Assembly (NCBI RefSeq): GCF_012849055.1
Contig: NZ_CP051677.1
Span: forward strand, 4,541,001-4,605,000
Direction of reading: 5' to 3'
Length of the DNA: 64,000 nucleotides
Source: Spirosoma rhododendri
GTDB taxonomy: Bacteria; Bacteroidota; Bacteroidia; Cytophagales; Spirosomataceae
The position numbers were made by a program, and so were the translations under genes. This document shows, in pieces, positions 42,322-50,592 of the stretch. The stretch's first letter is position 1, and each line of letters begins with the position of its first letter. Below the pieces are notes generated by a model, which saw nothing but the letters and a program-made list of their open reading frames with translations, was not told the DNA's origin and made no database searches.

Positions 42322-42431
42322 TTGTCGAAATTACTGCTCCACATATGTTGGGCACAAACTTACGGAACTATAAGTACCTACCAATCAGCATCTTTTAGTT
42401 CCGCAGTTCCGCGCACAATATCCTGTTGGGT
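42309..42431 (+). other. Candidate attI site
   Basis: The last base positions before cassette 1 contain GTTGGGT at 42425-42431, with no partner GCCCAAC upstream, as expected for attI. Four GGAACT words lie nearby: direct at 42312 and 42364, inverted (AGTTCC) at 42397 and 42405. CGCGGAACTGC (42309-42319) and GCAGTTCCGCG (42403-42413) are exact complements. A second core-like GTTGGGC is at 42347-42353. These could be extra recombinase-binding sites like the DR sites of attI1. Confidence 0.6.
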
Positions 42432-42630
42432 GGTGTCCAAAAAATGTATTTGTTCGGCGGGTTCCGGGCGACAAGGCGCACGGCTCGAAAGGCAGGTTTT
42501 AGCTCGTTGGGTGGGTTGCGTGTGACAAAGTGAACACCCCGCTTGGACAGTCTGAAAAGTGGGTTTGCCCGCTTTCCGCAGACAGGCCGCATGGCTCGAC
42601 AGGTCAGGCTTGAAAAATAATTACCGAGAA

Positions 42631-43017
42631 ATGGACAAAAGAGCATTCAAAACCTTAAATGAATACCTTGAAAAAGTGCCAGCTATTGAGAAACCGATTG
42701 CATTCGGCGTGGATGGCAATGGCCTTTGGTGGGTAAAATTCAGGATTGACATAACTCACCAATTGGCTTGGCAAGTGGTTCAGGAAGTGGGGTTTGTCTG
42801 CAATTATTTATCACTTGACGAACGTTTGCCAACCGTCTTTTATCCAGTTTCGCCACCACCTTATTTAAATGGAGGCCCGCAGGATTTTTTATCTTGGGTG
42901 ATTGAGACGAAAGACAAAGATTTCAAGCCTGGCACTTTAAAACAGTGGTTAGAAGGTCGCCTTCCCAGACCAGTAGATGATTTGATGCAATGGCAGCTTG
43001 ATGAAGAAGATGAGTAA
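42631..43017 (+). CDS. Cassette 1 protein, unknown
   Basis: I use ATG 42631, giving 128 residues. Motifs include FGVDGNGLWWVKFRIDI, VVQEVGFVCNYLSLDERLPT and PYLNGGPQDFLSWV, an acidic C-terminus (LDEEDE) and no signal. I have a vague sense of similar proteins in other bacteria but cannot name a family. It is the first cassette gene after attI, 199 nt from the core site. Confidence 0.75.
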   Translation: MDKRAFKTLNEYLEKVPAIEKPIAFGVDGNGLWWVKFRIDITHQLAWQVVQEVGFVCNYLSLDERLPTVFYPVSPPPYLNGGPQDFLSWVIETKDKDFKPGTLKQWLEGRLPRPVDDLMQWQLDEEDE

Positions 43018-43067
43018 AAGGGTAGCTGTCGGGTGACAGGATGCTCGCCGGTTGGGAAGGCTTGGCA

Positions 43068-43155
43068 GCCCAACCAAACAGGGGTGTAAAGGTTGGAAGT
43101 AACTCGCGTTCAGCTATCTTGTGTGCTCATCCATCAGCCCCTGTTGGCGTTGGGA
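43068..43155 (+). repeat. attC-like site 1
   Basis: GCCCAAC at 43068-43074 and GTTGGGA at 43149-43155 (last base A rather than the usual pyrimidine). Inner arms AACAGGGG / CCCCTGTT. The conserved TGTAAAGG follows the left arm; a TGACA box lies 29 nt upstream. Confidence 0.85.
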
Positions 43156-43521
43156 CCTCGACTAAGCATAAACGGGTGTGCCGCGTGCCGGGCGACAAGA
43201 CGCATCCTGCTGACAGACGGAAGTTTTTGGTGCGTCATGGGCTGGCTGACAAGACACCACGGGCCGACAGAACGTCTTTTTTGATGGGCTGGGTCGCGGT
43301 CGACAGGCCAACGCCCGTGAGGCAACAACCGACAAGCATGGGCCGCTCGACAGGGCAAACGATGCGCCAGGCCAACCACTCAGTAAAAGCAGTTGGTCCT
43401 CACTAAGCAACTACGTAGCTTGGCTTCACGCCAGTCGCATAGCGGTTAGTACGTGGTTGTCCGCTCGGCGGGGGCTGTGCTGTCGGTTGACAGGAAGCGG
43501 TTGGGCAGGCCACGCATAGCA
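43156..43521 (+). repeat. Cassette 2 body: no convincing gene, YGACA repeats
   Basis: The body has at least eight CGACA/TGACA boxes in degenerate repeats (for example GGCTGACAAGACACC, GGTCGACAGGCCAACGCCC). Open frames here have no start context or protein-like composition. It is therefore an apparently gene-less cassette of about 425 nt. Confidence 0.7.
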
Positions 43522-43580
43522 GCCCAACAGGGCGGGGGTGTAAAGGGGCTGCGCCCCATCAATCCCCGCAGGCGTTGGGT
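43522..43580 (+). repeat. attC-like site 2 (short)
   Basis: GCCCAAC at 43522 and GTTGGGT to 43580, only 59 bp; inner arms GCGGGGG / CCCCGC. The variable loop is much shorter than in the other sites; TGTAAAGG is kept. Confidence 0.82.
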
Positions 43581-43924
43581 GGAGGTCCATATCAGATGTG
43601 CTTGGCGGCCTCGGTCGACACACCGCACTTGATTGACAAGCAGGCTTTTACGGTGCCAGTGGGGCGTCGGTCGACAGGCCAAACTTGGGGACAGGCCAGC
43701 CTTTTTTGGCGGGTCAACTCGCGGGTGACAGTGGGCAATTGAGCGTTGACAGGCTCTAAAAGGCATTAGTCGACATGAGGCACTTGAGCTGTGGTCGGGC
43801 CGACAAAATAGAAAGCTACCGCGTCAGGCTTCGCGCTCGGTCTCAGCGGACAGTGCGTTGTGGTTCGCTTCGCGTGGGGTCGTTGCCGGGCGACAGGAGG
43901 CAGGCCGCAAAGGCACGTTCTTCA
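43581..43924 (+). repeat. Cassette 3 body: no convincing gene, YGACA repeats
   Basis: Again the body is filled with YGACA repeat units (GGTCGACACACCGCAC, GGTCGACAGGCCAAAC, GGGTGACAGTGGGCAA, and others). No plausible coding frame with a start signal is seen. With cassette 2 it makes about 850 nt of gene-less cassette DNA near the head of the array. Confidence 0.7.
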
Positions 43925-44010
43925 GCCCAACCAAGAAAGGGTGTAAAGGCCGAGGGTGCGGCTGTTCAGGCAAGTAGCGGGTGCGCCATCAGCCCTTTCG
44001 GGCGTTGGGT
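43925..44010 (+). repeat. attC-like site 3
   Basis: GCCCAAC ... GTTGGGT, 86 bp. Inner arms GAAAGGG / CCCTTTC, a pairing shared with sites 7 and 8. Confidence 0.87.
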
Positions 44011-44211
44011 GATTTTGCCGAAATGTGCTTTCATTTCGGGGTTTTGTGCGACAGGTAGCACGCTACCCAACAGAATGGTTTTGGCTTGTTGGTTGGTTTC
44101 AGTCGACACGAGAAACGCCCCGATTGATGCAGACCAAAAAGCGTGTTTACCACCTGGCGTCTGACACAGGAATCGCCCCGATTGGACAGATTAGCTACTG
44201 ATTACAAAAGC

Positions 44212-44613
44212 ATGAGTCAAACTTCTATCAGAGTCTACCTTTCGGTGTTTGGTGATTGCTTCGACTTGACAGCTCTAACAACCTTAGTCGGGGTCACCCC
44301 GACTGAGACTGGTATTAAAGGGCAACCGATTGCTGATAGGCGAACGACCTACAAGGAAACCTACTGGGATTTGTCCATAGGTCCGACCGAATCATTAGAT
44401 TTGGCGGAAGTGTATGAGGCTCTTTTGAATAAGTTAAACGGTTCAGAAGAAGCTATTTGTCAGTTCATGAGTGCTAATCATTTGTCGGCCAAGTTTAACA
44501 TCGTCATTTACATTGTGAACGGACGAACGCCAGGTATTTACTTTAACCGGGCATTTCTCAACAGCGTAGAGATGCTCCAAGCGGAAGTAGATATTGATAC
44601 GTATGTAACGTAA
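44212..44613 (+). CDS. Cassette 4: DUF4279-domain protein
   Basis: The 133-residue protein begins SQTSIRVYLSVFGDCFDLTALTTLVGV, followed by PTETGIKGQP and YWDLSIGP, the pattern of DUF4279 (beta-alpha-beta fold, function unknown, common in mobile DNA). ATG 44212 is 201 nt after the core site. The stop is 55 nt before attC 4. Confidence 0.8.
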   Translation: MSQTSIRVYLSVFGDCFDLTALTTLVGVTPTETGIKGQPIADRRTTYKETYWDLSIGPTESLDLAEVYEALLNKLNGSEEAICQFMSANHLSAKFNIVIYIVNGRTPGIYFNRAFLNSVEMLQAEVDIDTYVT

Positions 44614-44668
44614 GTGCGCTAGTCGGGTCTCGTGTGACAAGAGGCAGGCCGCAATGGGAGGCCAAGCA

Positions 44669-44754
44669 GCCCAACCGGCAGGGGGTGTAAAGGTCGAGAC
44701 TACGTTCGTTCAGGTAAATGGCGTTACCCCCATCAACCCCCTAGGTCGTTGGGT
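44669..44754 (+). repeat. attC-like site 4
   Basis: 86 bp; inner arms GCAGGGGG / CCCCCTA (one non-Watson-Crick change). Loop contains GTTCAGG. TGACA box 29 nt upstream of GCCCAAC. Confidence 0.88.
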
Positions 44755-45043
44755 GTTCGTCTATACCGGGTGGGCATTTCAGGCATCCGAGCGACAAACC
44801 ATACAGCTCGAAAGGTAGGTTTAGGTGTTCATTTCGGTGTCTCGTGCGACACGAGAATCGCCCCGGTTTGGTGGCTGATGGCTCTTTGGGAGCTTTGGTT
44901 GACACTAGATACTCCTTTAAAAATCTAGCCTTCGGGTTTATATTCCCATGTTCCGCTTGACAGCGCAAACCCTTTTTGTAAGCAGCTTAACATTTCCAAC
45001 GGTTGAGCCAGCTTTTGGGTCATCTTGAAAAATAAACTTGACC

Positions 45044-45343
45044 ATGAAAAACCTACTTTTATCGCTGTGCTTACTGAGTAGCATCAGTTGTAGTAAAACG
45101 GAGCTTGATCCAAAGGCAAAGGTTGAAGCAACAATTCTGAAGTTGGTCTTAAATCCAACCGTCTACTGTACTTGCTGTCAGGGCTACCAAGTGCAGATTG
45201 GGAGCCGACTATACTTTACTAATCATGTGACGACTCCTTACGACAAGCCCAATACACCGGTGGTCATTACTTACAAACAGCCCGAAGAAGGTTGTGAGCA
45301 GTCAGAGAATCGGATTAAGATTGTTTCCATCAGAGGCCGGTAG
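45044..45343 (+). CDS. Cassette 5: small lipoprotein, unknown
   Basis: From ATG 45044 a 99-residue protein with a lipoprotein signal (KNLLLSLCLLSSISC). The mature part has two Cys close together (VYCTCCQGYQVQIG) and a third at EEGCEQS, possibly disulfides. A TTG start six bases upstream is possible. AT-richer than chromosomal genes nearby. Confidence 0.78.
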   Translation: MKNLLLSLCLLSSISCSKTELDPKAKVEATILKLVLNPTVYCTCCQGYQVQIGSRLYFTNHVTTPYDKPNTPVVITYKQPEEGCEQSENRIKIVSIRGR

Positions 45344-45419
45344 GTCTGCTGGCAGTTATTGGTTGGCTGGTTGGGGTAGCTTCCCGTTGACAGGAGGCAG
45401 GCCGCTGAGGAATGCCGAG

Positions 45420-45507
45420 CAGCCCAACCGGCAGGGGGTGTAAAGGTTCAGGTACGTGCGTTCAGGTGGCTTATATCCCACTCCATCAACCCCCTGGGTC
45501 GTTGGGT
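45420..45507 (+). repeat. attC-like site 5
   Basis: 88 bp; inner arms GCAGGGGG / CCCCCTG. Near-identical in arms to sites 9, 10 and 11. Confidence 0.9.
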
Positions 45508-45761
45508 GTTCGTCAAAGCAGTGCCTCAAATTCGGGCTTTCGGGCGACAATTTGACCGCCCCGCGTGGGCAAGTTTAAGTATATATTTCGGTGTCTCCGG
45601 CGACAAGTTGCAGGCCGCAGAGGTCAGGCTTTTGGCTTGTTCGGCAGGTTGCGGCTGACAAGTCAAATGGCGGAGTGATGATACAAGGTAAGTTAGATGC
45701 TTTTGGACTGACAGGACAAAAATAAGTTACACAACTACTAAAATTTTAGTCGAACCATACA

Positions 45762-46355
45762 ATGAATTATCTAAAAACAAAGAAGGTCGTTGACGCGAAA
45801 GCAAACAGAGACTTTGTTGTCGAAGAACTTGAGAAAATTTTCAACATTGAACTTTTACTTGTTCGTGGTCAAATATTGATAGAATATGTGTTTACTTCTT
45901 TCATAGAAAATTACTCTACCGAAGATGATTATAGATTAGACGATAAATTTCCCTTCTACTCAAAATTTCAAATATGTAGATTACTTGGACTTTATACAGA
46001 AAAAGATACTGCATTGATAGAGCAAATTAATGTCATCAACAAAATGCGAAACGATATTGCACATAAACTTACTTTTGATAGAACACTATTACCTAATCTC
46101 TACAAACATCATAATGGTTTGAAGCAGGAAGTAAAAGAGAAGAAATTGAAGGGTGAGGCAAAAGATAGGTATATGCTAGTCATGATCTTTGGTTCTTTGT
46201 GTGGAAACTTTTCGGGAAGAGCCGCAGCAGTAAACACAGTGCATAACACTATCAGTGACTTTGTACTTGGAAAGACTGTTGGAAGCGGAAGGAATTTTGC
46301 CGAAATTCTACAACAAGATATCGCAGATCTTAAGCTAGCTATAAGCCAAGAATAA
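45762..46355 (+). CDS. Cassette 6: HEPN-like protein with R-x4-H motif
   Basis: This 197-residue helical protein is clearly AT-rich compared with the chromosome. It has MRNDIAH (Arg96, His101), the R-x4-H active-site pattern of HEPN ribonucleases, in an otherwise unrecognised sequence. HEPN proteins are often toxins or defence effectors. No partner antitoxin gene is in the cassette. A stand-alone defence or abortive-infection role is a hypothesis. Confidence 0.75.
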   Translation: MNYLKTKKVVDAKANRDFVVEELEKIFNIELLLVRGQILIEYVFTSFIENYSTEDDYRLDDKFPFYSKFQICRLLGLYTEKDTALIEQINVINKMRNDIAHKLTFDRTLLPNLYKHHNGLKQEVKEKKLKGEAKDRYMLVMIFGSLCGNFSGRAAAVNTVHNTISDFVLGKTVGSGRNFAEILQQDIADLKLAISQE

Positions 46356-46440
46356 TGTAGGATAATGTTACTCATTATTCGCTCTCTGTATAAGTTGGCT
46401 CTCGGGCGACAGGGGGCAGACCGCTAAGTCAAGCCAAGCA

Positions 46441-46524
46441 GCCCAACTCAACGGGGGTGCAAAGGTCAGGGTACGTTCGTTCAGGTGGCCCCGCCCCCAC
46501 CATCAACCCCCGTGGGTGTTGGGT
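46441..46524 (+). repeat. attC-like site 6
   Basis: 84 bp; inner arms ACGGGGG / CCCCCGT, like site 13. Has TGCAAAGG in place of TGTAAAGG. Confidence 0.88.
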
Positions 46525-46704
46525 GATTCTTAATGCCGTGTCTGTATTTCCAGCGTCCGGTCGACAAGTCGCACTTGGGAACAGGGTCGGCTTTTCATGA
46601 TGGAGCCGCTTCGGTCGACAAGCCACACTCGTCTGACGAGCCAACTCTCACTTTAAAGTCGGGCGTCGGTCGACAAGTTAATCTTGAATCAGTGTCAACC
46701 ATTT

Positions 46705-47055
46705 ATGAACATTGAAGACCTCTCATTTCACGACGCTATCATTATCAGTGTAGCAGAAAATACTGTAGACCAAAGCTTTGAGTTTTTATTGAGTTTCCCT
46801 ACAAACTGGGACGACAATGTTTTTGAGCCTAAAATATTGCGGTTTACTGACGTCACTTTTTACAGTGTGGATGAAATACCTTTCAATGGCCAACCAGCTA
46901 TCGTAAATATAGAAAGCTGCGGAGCGGTAACAAAACCGCTCAACGCAGGCCTGAATCCGTTCTTATTCACAAGACAGAAAATAAAAATTCTCACCAATGC
47001 TGGGGATAGATTTATCGAGTATGCGGACTGTTTTCTGTTGGATGCGTCAAAGTAA
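46705..47055 (+). CDS. Cassette 7 protein, unknown
   Basis: From ATG 46705, 116 residues starting NIEDLSFHDAIIISV, then strands EFLLSFPTNWDD, ILRFTDVTFYSV and IEYADCFLLDAS. The LSFHDA start recalls small immunity-type proteins (beta-rich, binding partners), but I cannot assign a family. An upstream ATG at 46684 would add seven residues. Confidence 0.7.
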   Translation: MNIEDLSFHDAIIISVAENTVDQSFEFLLSFPTNWDDNVFEPKILRFTDVTFYSVDEIPFNGQPAIVNIESCGAVTKPLNAGLNPFLFTRQKIKILTNAGDRFIEYADCFLLDASK

Positions 47056-47114
47056 AAATGAGCAGATGTCAAGTCTCGGGCGACAGGGTGCAGGCCACAG
47101 AGGTGGGCGAAGCA

Positions 47115-47202
47115 GCCCAACCAAGAAAGGGTGTAAAGGCAGGTAGCTACATTTGTTTAGGAAAGTAACTTGCTCATCCATCAGCCCTTTCGGGCGTTGG
47201 GT
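47115..47202 (+). repeat. attC-like site 7
   Basis: 88 bp; inner arms GAAAGGG / CCCTTTC. CGACA box 29 nt upstream. Confidence 0.88.
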
Positions 47203-47463
47203 GCTCCAGACAATATAGAAAAGCGTATTTGCGGTCCTCGTGCGACAACAAGCACGTCTCGCGGGGCAAGTTTTAAGTTTCCATTTCCGGGTCGCGACTG
47301 ACAGGTTGCAGGCCGCAAAGGTCAGGCTTTTTGCTTGTTAGTTGGGTTTTGGTTGACACGAGAAACGCTCCAGTTTGGCAGGTTTGGGTTTACGGGGCGG
47401 CTCTTTGGCGACAGGCCAAACACTTGAGTACGTCTCACTAGATTCATCAAAGTGTACCAATAG

Positions 47464-47802
47464 ATGGAGCATAAAACCAAAATTTGGCAAGCTCACACAG
47501 AGAAACTCATCTCTAATGCACGGGCAATATTGACGAATCAAATTGCTTTGCCTTTGGGTATCCACAAGATGATGAAGCAACTTTATTGGATAGAACAAAT
47601 TGGACCTCTACCCATTGATGTTTCATTATTGAGAGAGTATTATCAGCAAATTCAGGATTATCCACTTGGTACTGATAGGCTGCTATGGAATCCATCGAAG
47701 TTGATCGAACTGGATAGCGCAATGGAATTGATAACGCAACAGTACCGAGCAAAGCTGCTTTGGAAGTGTTTGGAAATTATTAGTTTGGAAACGCAAATTT
47801 GA
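47464..47802 (+). CDS. Cassette 8 protein, unknown
   Basis: A 112-residue, helix-rich protein (HKMMKQLYWIEQIGPLPID, LIELDSAMELITQQYRAKLL). No signal or known motif. Start ATG 47464, 261 nt after the core site, stop 49 nt before attC 8. Confidence 0.68.
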   Translation: MEHKTKIWQAHTEKLISNARAILTNQIALPLGIHKMMKQLYWIEQIGPLPIDVSLLREYYQQIQDYPLGTDRLLWNPSKLIELDSAMELITQQYRAKLLWKCLEIISLETQI

Positions 47803-47851
47803 AATTCCAGCTTTCGGGCGACAGGCTGCTCGCCCCGAAGGAGAGCGTTCA

Positions 47852-47940
47852 GCCCAACAAAGGAAAGGGTGTAAAGGTTGGAAGTTGCTCCTGTTCAAGT
47901 AAGTAGTTTCCTCATCCATCAGCCCTTTCGGGCGTTGGGT
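47852..47940 (+). repeat. attC-like site 8
   Basis: 89 bp; inner arms GAAAGGG / CCCTTTC. The upstream YGACA box is 28 nt away rather than 29. Confidence 0.88.
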
Positions 47941-48132
47941 GTTCCATACAGCGAAGGTGTGTAGGCCAGCGTCCGGGCGACAGGCCGCACGGCTCGGACA
48001 GGCAGCGCTTTTCGCTCGTTGTCGGGCCTCGGTCGACAAGCCAAACGCCCTAGTAGAGACACTTTATAAGCGGGGCGGGGTTGCGGTCGACAGGCCAGCC
48101 GCCTTATTAACCTAGTCTCGTGAAACTATTGA

Positions 48133-48546
48133 ATGAAAAGTATTGACATCACAAATATTTGGGAAGATGATGACTTAATGATGTTGTTATTCCGTGCATC
48201 AAATGGCGAAAGTTCATGTAGGTTAGAGTTTTATCAGGATGACGGAACGCTTTTGGAATTTGCCCGTCAACTGATGAGCTTTCCTAAAAGTATAGAACAC
48301 GTAGTGCAATATGAAACTGGTAATTGGGAACGGTCGGGGCATTATTTATTGCTTGAAGTATCTTGTGTTGCGCCCAGTGGTATTTCTGCTATGAGGGTAG
48401 TAGCGAAGAACTTTTACGAAGTACCTAATGCTTTCGAAGCCCAATTTTACATCAAAAGCGAACCTGCTAGTTTCAATGCATTCGGAAAAGCATTGGCAAA
48501 TTGGAAGCCTAAAGTTGACAAGAAGTTAGCGTGGCAGTTCTATTAA
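48133..48546 (+). CDS. Cassette 9 protein, unknown
   Basis: The 137-residue product is mixed alpha/beta: MLLFRASNGESSCRLEFYQD, HYLLLEVSCVAPSG, MRVVAKNFYEVP, and EPASFNAFGKALANW. The last pattern (F-K-x-EPA) is seen in some small proteins near toxin loci, but no family can be named with confidence. Confidence 0.7.
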   Translation: MKSIDITNIWEDDDLMMLLFRASNGESSCRLEFYQDDGTLLEFARQLMSFPKSIEHVVQYETGNWERSGHYLLLEVSCVAPSGISAMRVVAKNFYEVPNAFEAQFYIKSEPASFNAFGKALANWKPKVDKKLAWQFY

Positions 48547-48607
48547 TTTTGACCCAACAGGGCAAGTATCTGGTGACAGGAAGCGGGCCGCAGAGGTGAA
48601 CGAAGCA

Positions 48608-48693
48608 GCCCAACCGGCAGGGGTGTAAAGGTCAGAACTACGTTTGTTTAGGTGGCTTGGCTCCCACTCCATCAACCCCCTGGGTCGTTGGGT
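48608..48693 (+). repeat. attC-like site 9
   Basis: 86 bp; inner arms GCAGGGG / CCCCCTG. An extra GACCCAACAGGG word lies 45 nt upstream, outside the site. Confidence 0.88.
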
Positions 48694-48911
48694 GGATCAT
48701 CCAAGCCGTTGCTCGTTTGCCAGCATTCGAGCGACAATTTGAACGCCTTGCGTGGACGAGCTTGGCTTCCATCTCCGGGTCTCGGCTGACAAGGCGAACG
48801 CCCTACTAGGCCACGTTTGGGTTTGTTGGTCGGCTTCGGTCGACACGAGAATCGCCCCGGTTAGGCAATTTTAAATTTGCAAGGGTGCGCATCGTTGACA
48901 GGTAGCAATTT

Positions 48912-49112
48912 ATGAGTGAGGCAAAAACAAGCATAAACATTCCCAGCGGCTGGACATTGAGCCAGCAAGAGATTTCTAATGGCGTTTACCATGTGCGGCT
49001 CACCGCCTATTTTGGCTCGATCGTCGAAATGATGGGAACCGAACTTGATGAACTGGTGGCACATTGCGTCGAGTCAGCCAACAACATCGACAAACAACTC
49101 GGTCATCAATAG
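48912..49112 (+). CDS. Cassette 10: very small protein, unknown
   Basis: Only 66 residues (SEAKTSINIPSGWTLSQQE, YHVRLTAYFGSIVEM, LDELVAHCVESAN). It reads as strand-strand-helix. The position relative to the core site (218 nt) and attC (62 nt) matches the other cassettes, supporting it as a real gene. Confidence 0.65.
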   Translation: MSEAKTSINIPSGWTLSQQEISNGVYHVRLTAYFGSIVEMMGTELDELVAHCVESANNIDKQLGHQ

Positions 49113-49174
49113 ATTCGCTCCGCGTAGGGTAGCTTCCGGGTGACAGGGAGCAGGCCGCAAGGTCGAGCCGGGCA

Positions 49175-49260
49175 GCCCAACCGGCAGGGGGTGTAAAGGG
49201 CGAGACTATGTTCGATCAGGTGGGTCGTGCGTTCACCATCAACCCCCTGGGTCGTTGGGT
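49175..49260 (+). repeat. attC-like site 10
   Basis: 86 bp; inner arms GCAGGGGG / CCCCCTG. TGACA box 29 nt upstream. Confidence 0.9.
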
Positions 49261-49522
49261 GTTCATCTGTGCCTGGCTTCAACGTCCAGCGTCCGGGCGA
49301 CAAATTGCACGGCTCGATTAGACAGATTTAGGCTTCCATCTCCGGGTTTCGGCTGACAGGGCGAACGCCCCAGAAGTCAGGTTTTTGCTCGTTGGGCGGG
49401 TTCCGTGTGACAGATTAAACGCCCCGACAGTCCACGTTTTGGTTTGCAGGCCAGCGTCTTGGCGACAGAGTGAACGTCCCAAAAGTTGGACTTTGATATT
49501 TTTTACATTTATACTCGATCCT
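49261..49522 (+). repeat. Cassette 11 leader: clearest run of the ~55-bp YGACA repeat
   Basis: YGACA boxes start near 49297, 49353, 49407 and 49462, 54-56 nt apart. Consensus-like words after the box are GGGCGAACGCCCC or AAATTGCACGGCTCG, and the second half carries GTTTTTGCTCGTTGGGCGGG-type sequence. The leader occupies the 262 nt between the core site and the next start codon. Confidence 0.75.
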
Positions 49523-49783
49523 ATGCCTATTCCGGCTAACATTCACAGGGAACACATTTTTCAGGCAATGCTTAAAATCAAAAGAGAAGGCATTCCCGCA
49601 GGACGAGGGCCAAGGCAATGGGCTCTGAATTATGAAGGAGATATTTATCCCTGTAAGCTTTTAATTTCTTGGTCAAATATTTACGCAAATGGTGAAGAGC
49701 TTGACCCAAATCCAAACAATTTTCAAACTTACATGGCTCAAAATCACCTGACCAATTTAGGGTTCGATGTCGTGCAACTGTGA
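49523..49783 (+). CDS. Cassette 11: small protein resembling a restriction-enzyme head domain
   Basis: From ATG 49523, 86 residues: PANIHREHIFQAMLKIKREG, IPAGRGPRQWALNYEGDIYP, CKLLISWSNIYANGEEL and NHLTNLGFDVV. The pattern of a helix followed by arginine-rich strand and YPCK resembles the N-terminal head domain found in front of some HNH/McrA-like endonucleases. Here it stands alone, so it might be a DNA-binding or decoy protein. The match is from memory and tentative. Confidence 0.68.
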   Translation: MPIPANIHREHIFQAMLKIKREGIPAGRGPRQWALNYEGDIYPCKLLISWSNIYANGEELDPNPNNFQTYMAQNHLTNLGFDVVQL

Positions 49784-49850
49784 ATACTGTTTGCTGAGTA
49801 TAAGGCAGGTCTCGGGCGACAGGAGGCAGGCCGCAGAAGTAGGCGAAGCA

Positions 49851-49937
49851 GCCCAACCGGCAGGGGGTGTAAAGGTGCAGAGTACGTGCGTTCAGGTACG
49901 TGGCTTCCTCATCCATCAGCCCCCTGGGTCGTTGGGT
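49851..49937 (+). repeat. attC-like site 11
   Basis: 87 bp; inner arms GCAGGGGG / CCCCCTG. Loop contains GTTCAGG and CATCCATCAG. Confidence 0.9.
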
Positions 49938-50057
49938 GAAGAATCCATCATGTGTGGGTTCGGTGGCTTCGTGCGACAAATTGCACTCTGCTGACAGGTA
50001 GCTTTTTGTATTCGTTATTGAGCGTCGGTCGACAGCGCGCATTTATAGATGCGTGAA

Positions 50058-50573
50058 TTAGTCTGTGAAGAAGGCAATCTCCTTCTTTCGAAAGAAACAA
50101 CGAATACGATTTCGATCTGCTTGCAAATAATCAACTTCATTCATCACGGCGGCTTGAAGCGATTCCAGAGTTGTGAAGACTCGGTTCTTCAAGGATCGCT
50201 TCAACTGGCTCCAGACTAATTCCACCGGATTGAGTGCGGGACTGTAGGCTGGTAAACGCTCCAGATGGACCCGCCCCGGTCGGCTTTGGAGCCAGTTCCG
50301 AACGGTTTGCGACCGGTGGATGGCCGCCCCATCCCAAACAACCACCATGTTTTGACGGCGATACTGCCAGCAAAGCTTGCTCAAGAACCAACAGATATCG
50401 TCACTAGTAAAGGGCTGATCCTGCCCCGCTAGATACAAACGGCCTGTTGGCGAAATGGCAGCAATCAGGCTGAGATGTGCGCGGCCAGCCTGTTCCAGAA
50501 GCAACGGTGTTTGACCACGGGGTGCCCAGCTGTGGGCCACAAAAGGCAACAAATAGCACGCTGATTCATCCAC
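50058..50573 (-). CDS. IS630 transposase, catalytic (DDE) part
   Basis: The frame holds the DDE residues: Asp in LYVDESACYLLPFV (the first D just upstream in the same open frame), Asp in MVVVWDGAAIHRS, and Glu in YSPALNPVELVWSQLKR. The open frame continues upstream of the annotated ATG to the A7 tract, so it is normally expressed as the C-terminal half of a fusion with the upstream frame. Confidence 0.85.
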   Translation of the reverse strand: MDESACYLLPFVAHSWAPRGQTPLLLEQAGRAHLSLIAAISPTGRLYLAGQDQPFTSDDICWFLSKLCWQYRRQNMVVVWDGAAIHRSQTVRNWLQSRPGRVHLERLPAYSPALNPVELVWSQLKRSLKNRVFTTLESLQAAVMNEVDYLQADRNRIRCFFRKKEIAFFTD

Positions 50574-50592
50574 GTATAGAATCGTACGCCCC

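Noticed and set aside
42506..42512. GTTGGGT inside the cassette 1 leader as a cassette boundary
   Set aside because: It has no GCCCAAC partner or inner arms and is part of a YGACA repeat unit (GCTCGTTGGGTGGGTT), so I do not treat it as an attC.
43041..43406. Open frame of 121 residues across attC 1 and cassette 2
   Set aside because: It crosses the attC hairpin and YGACA repeats, has no start signal, and its residues simply translate repeats.
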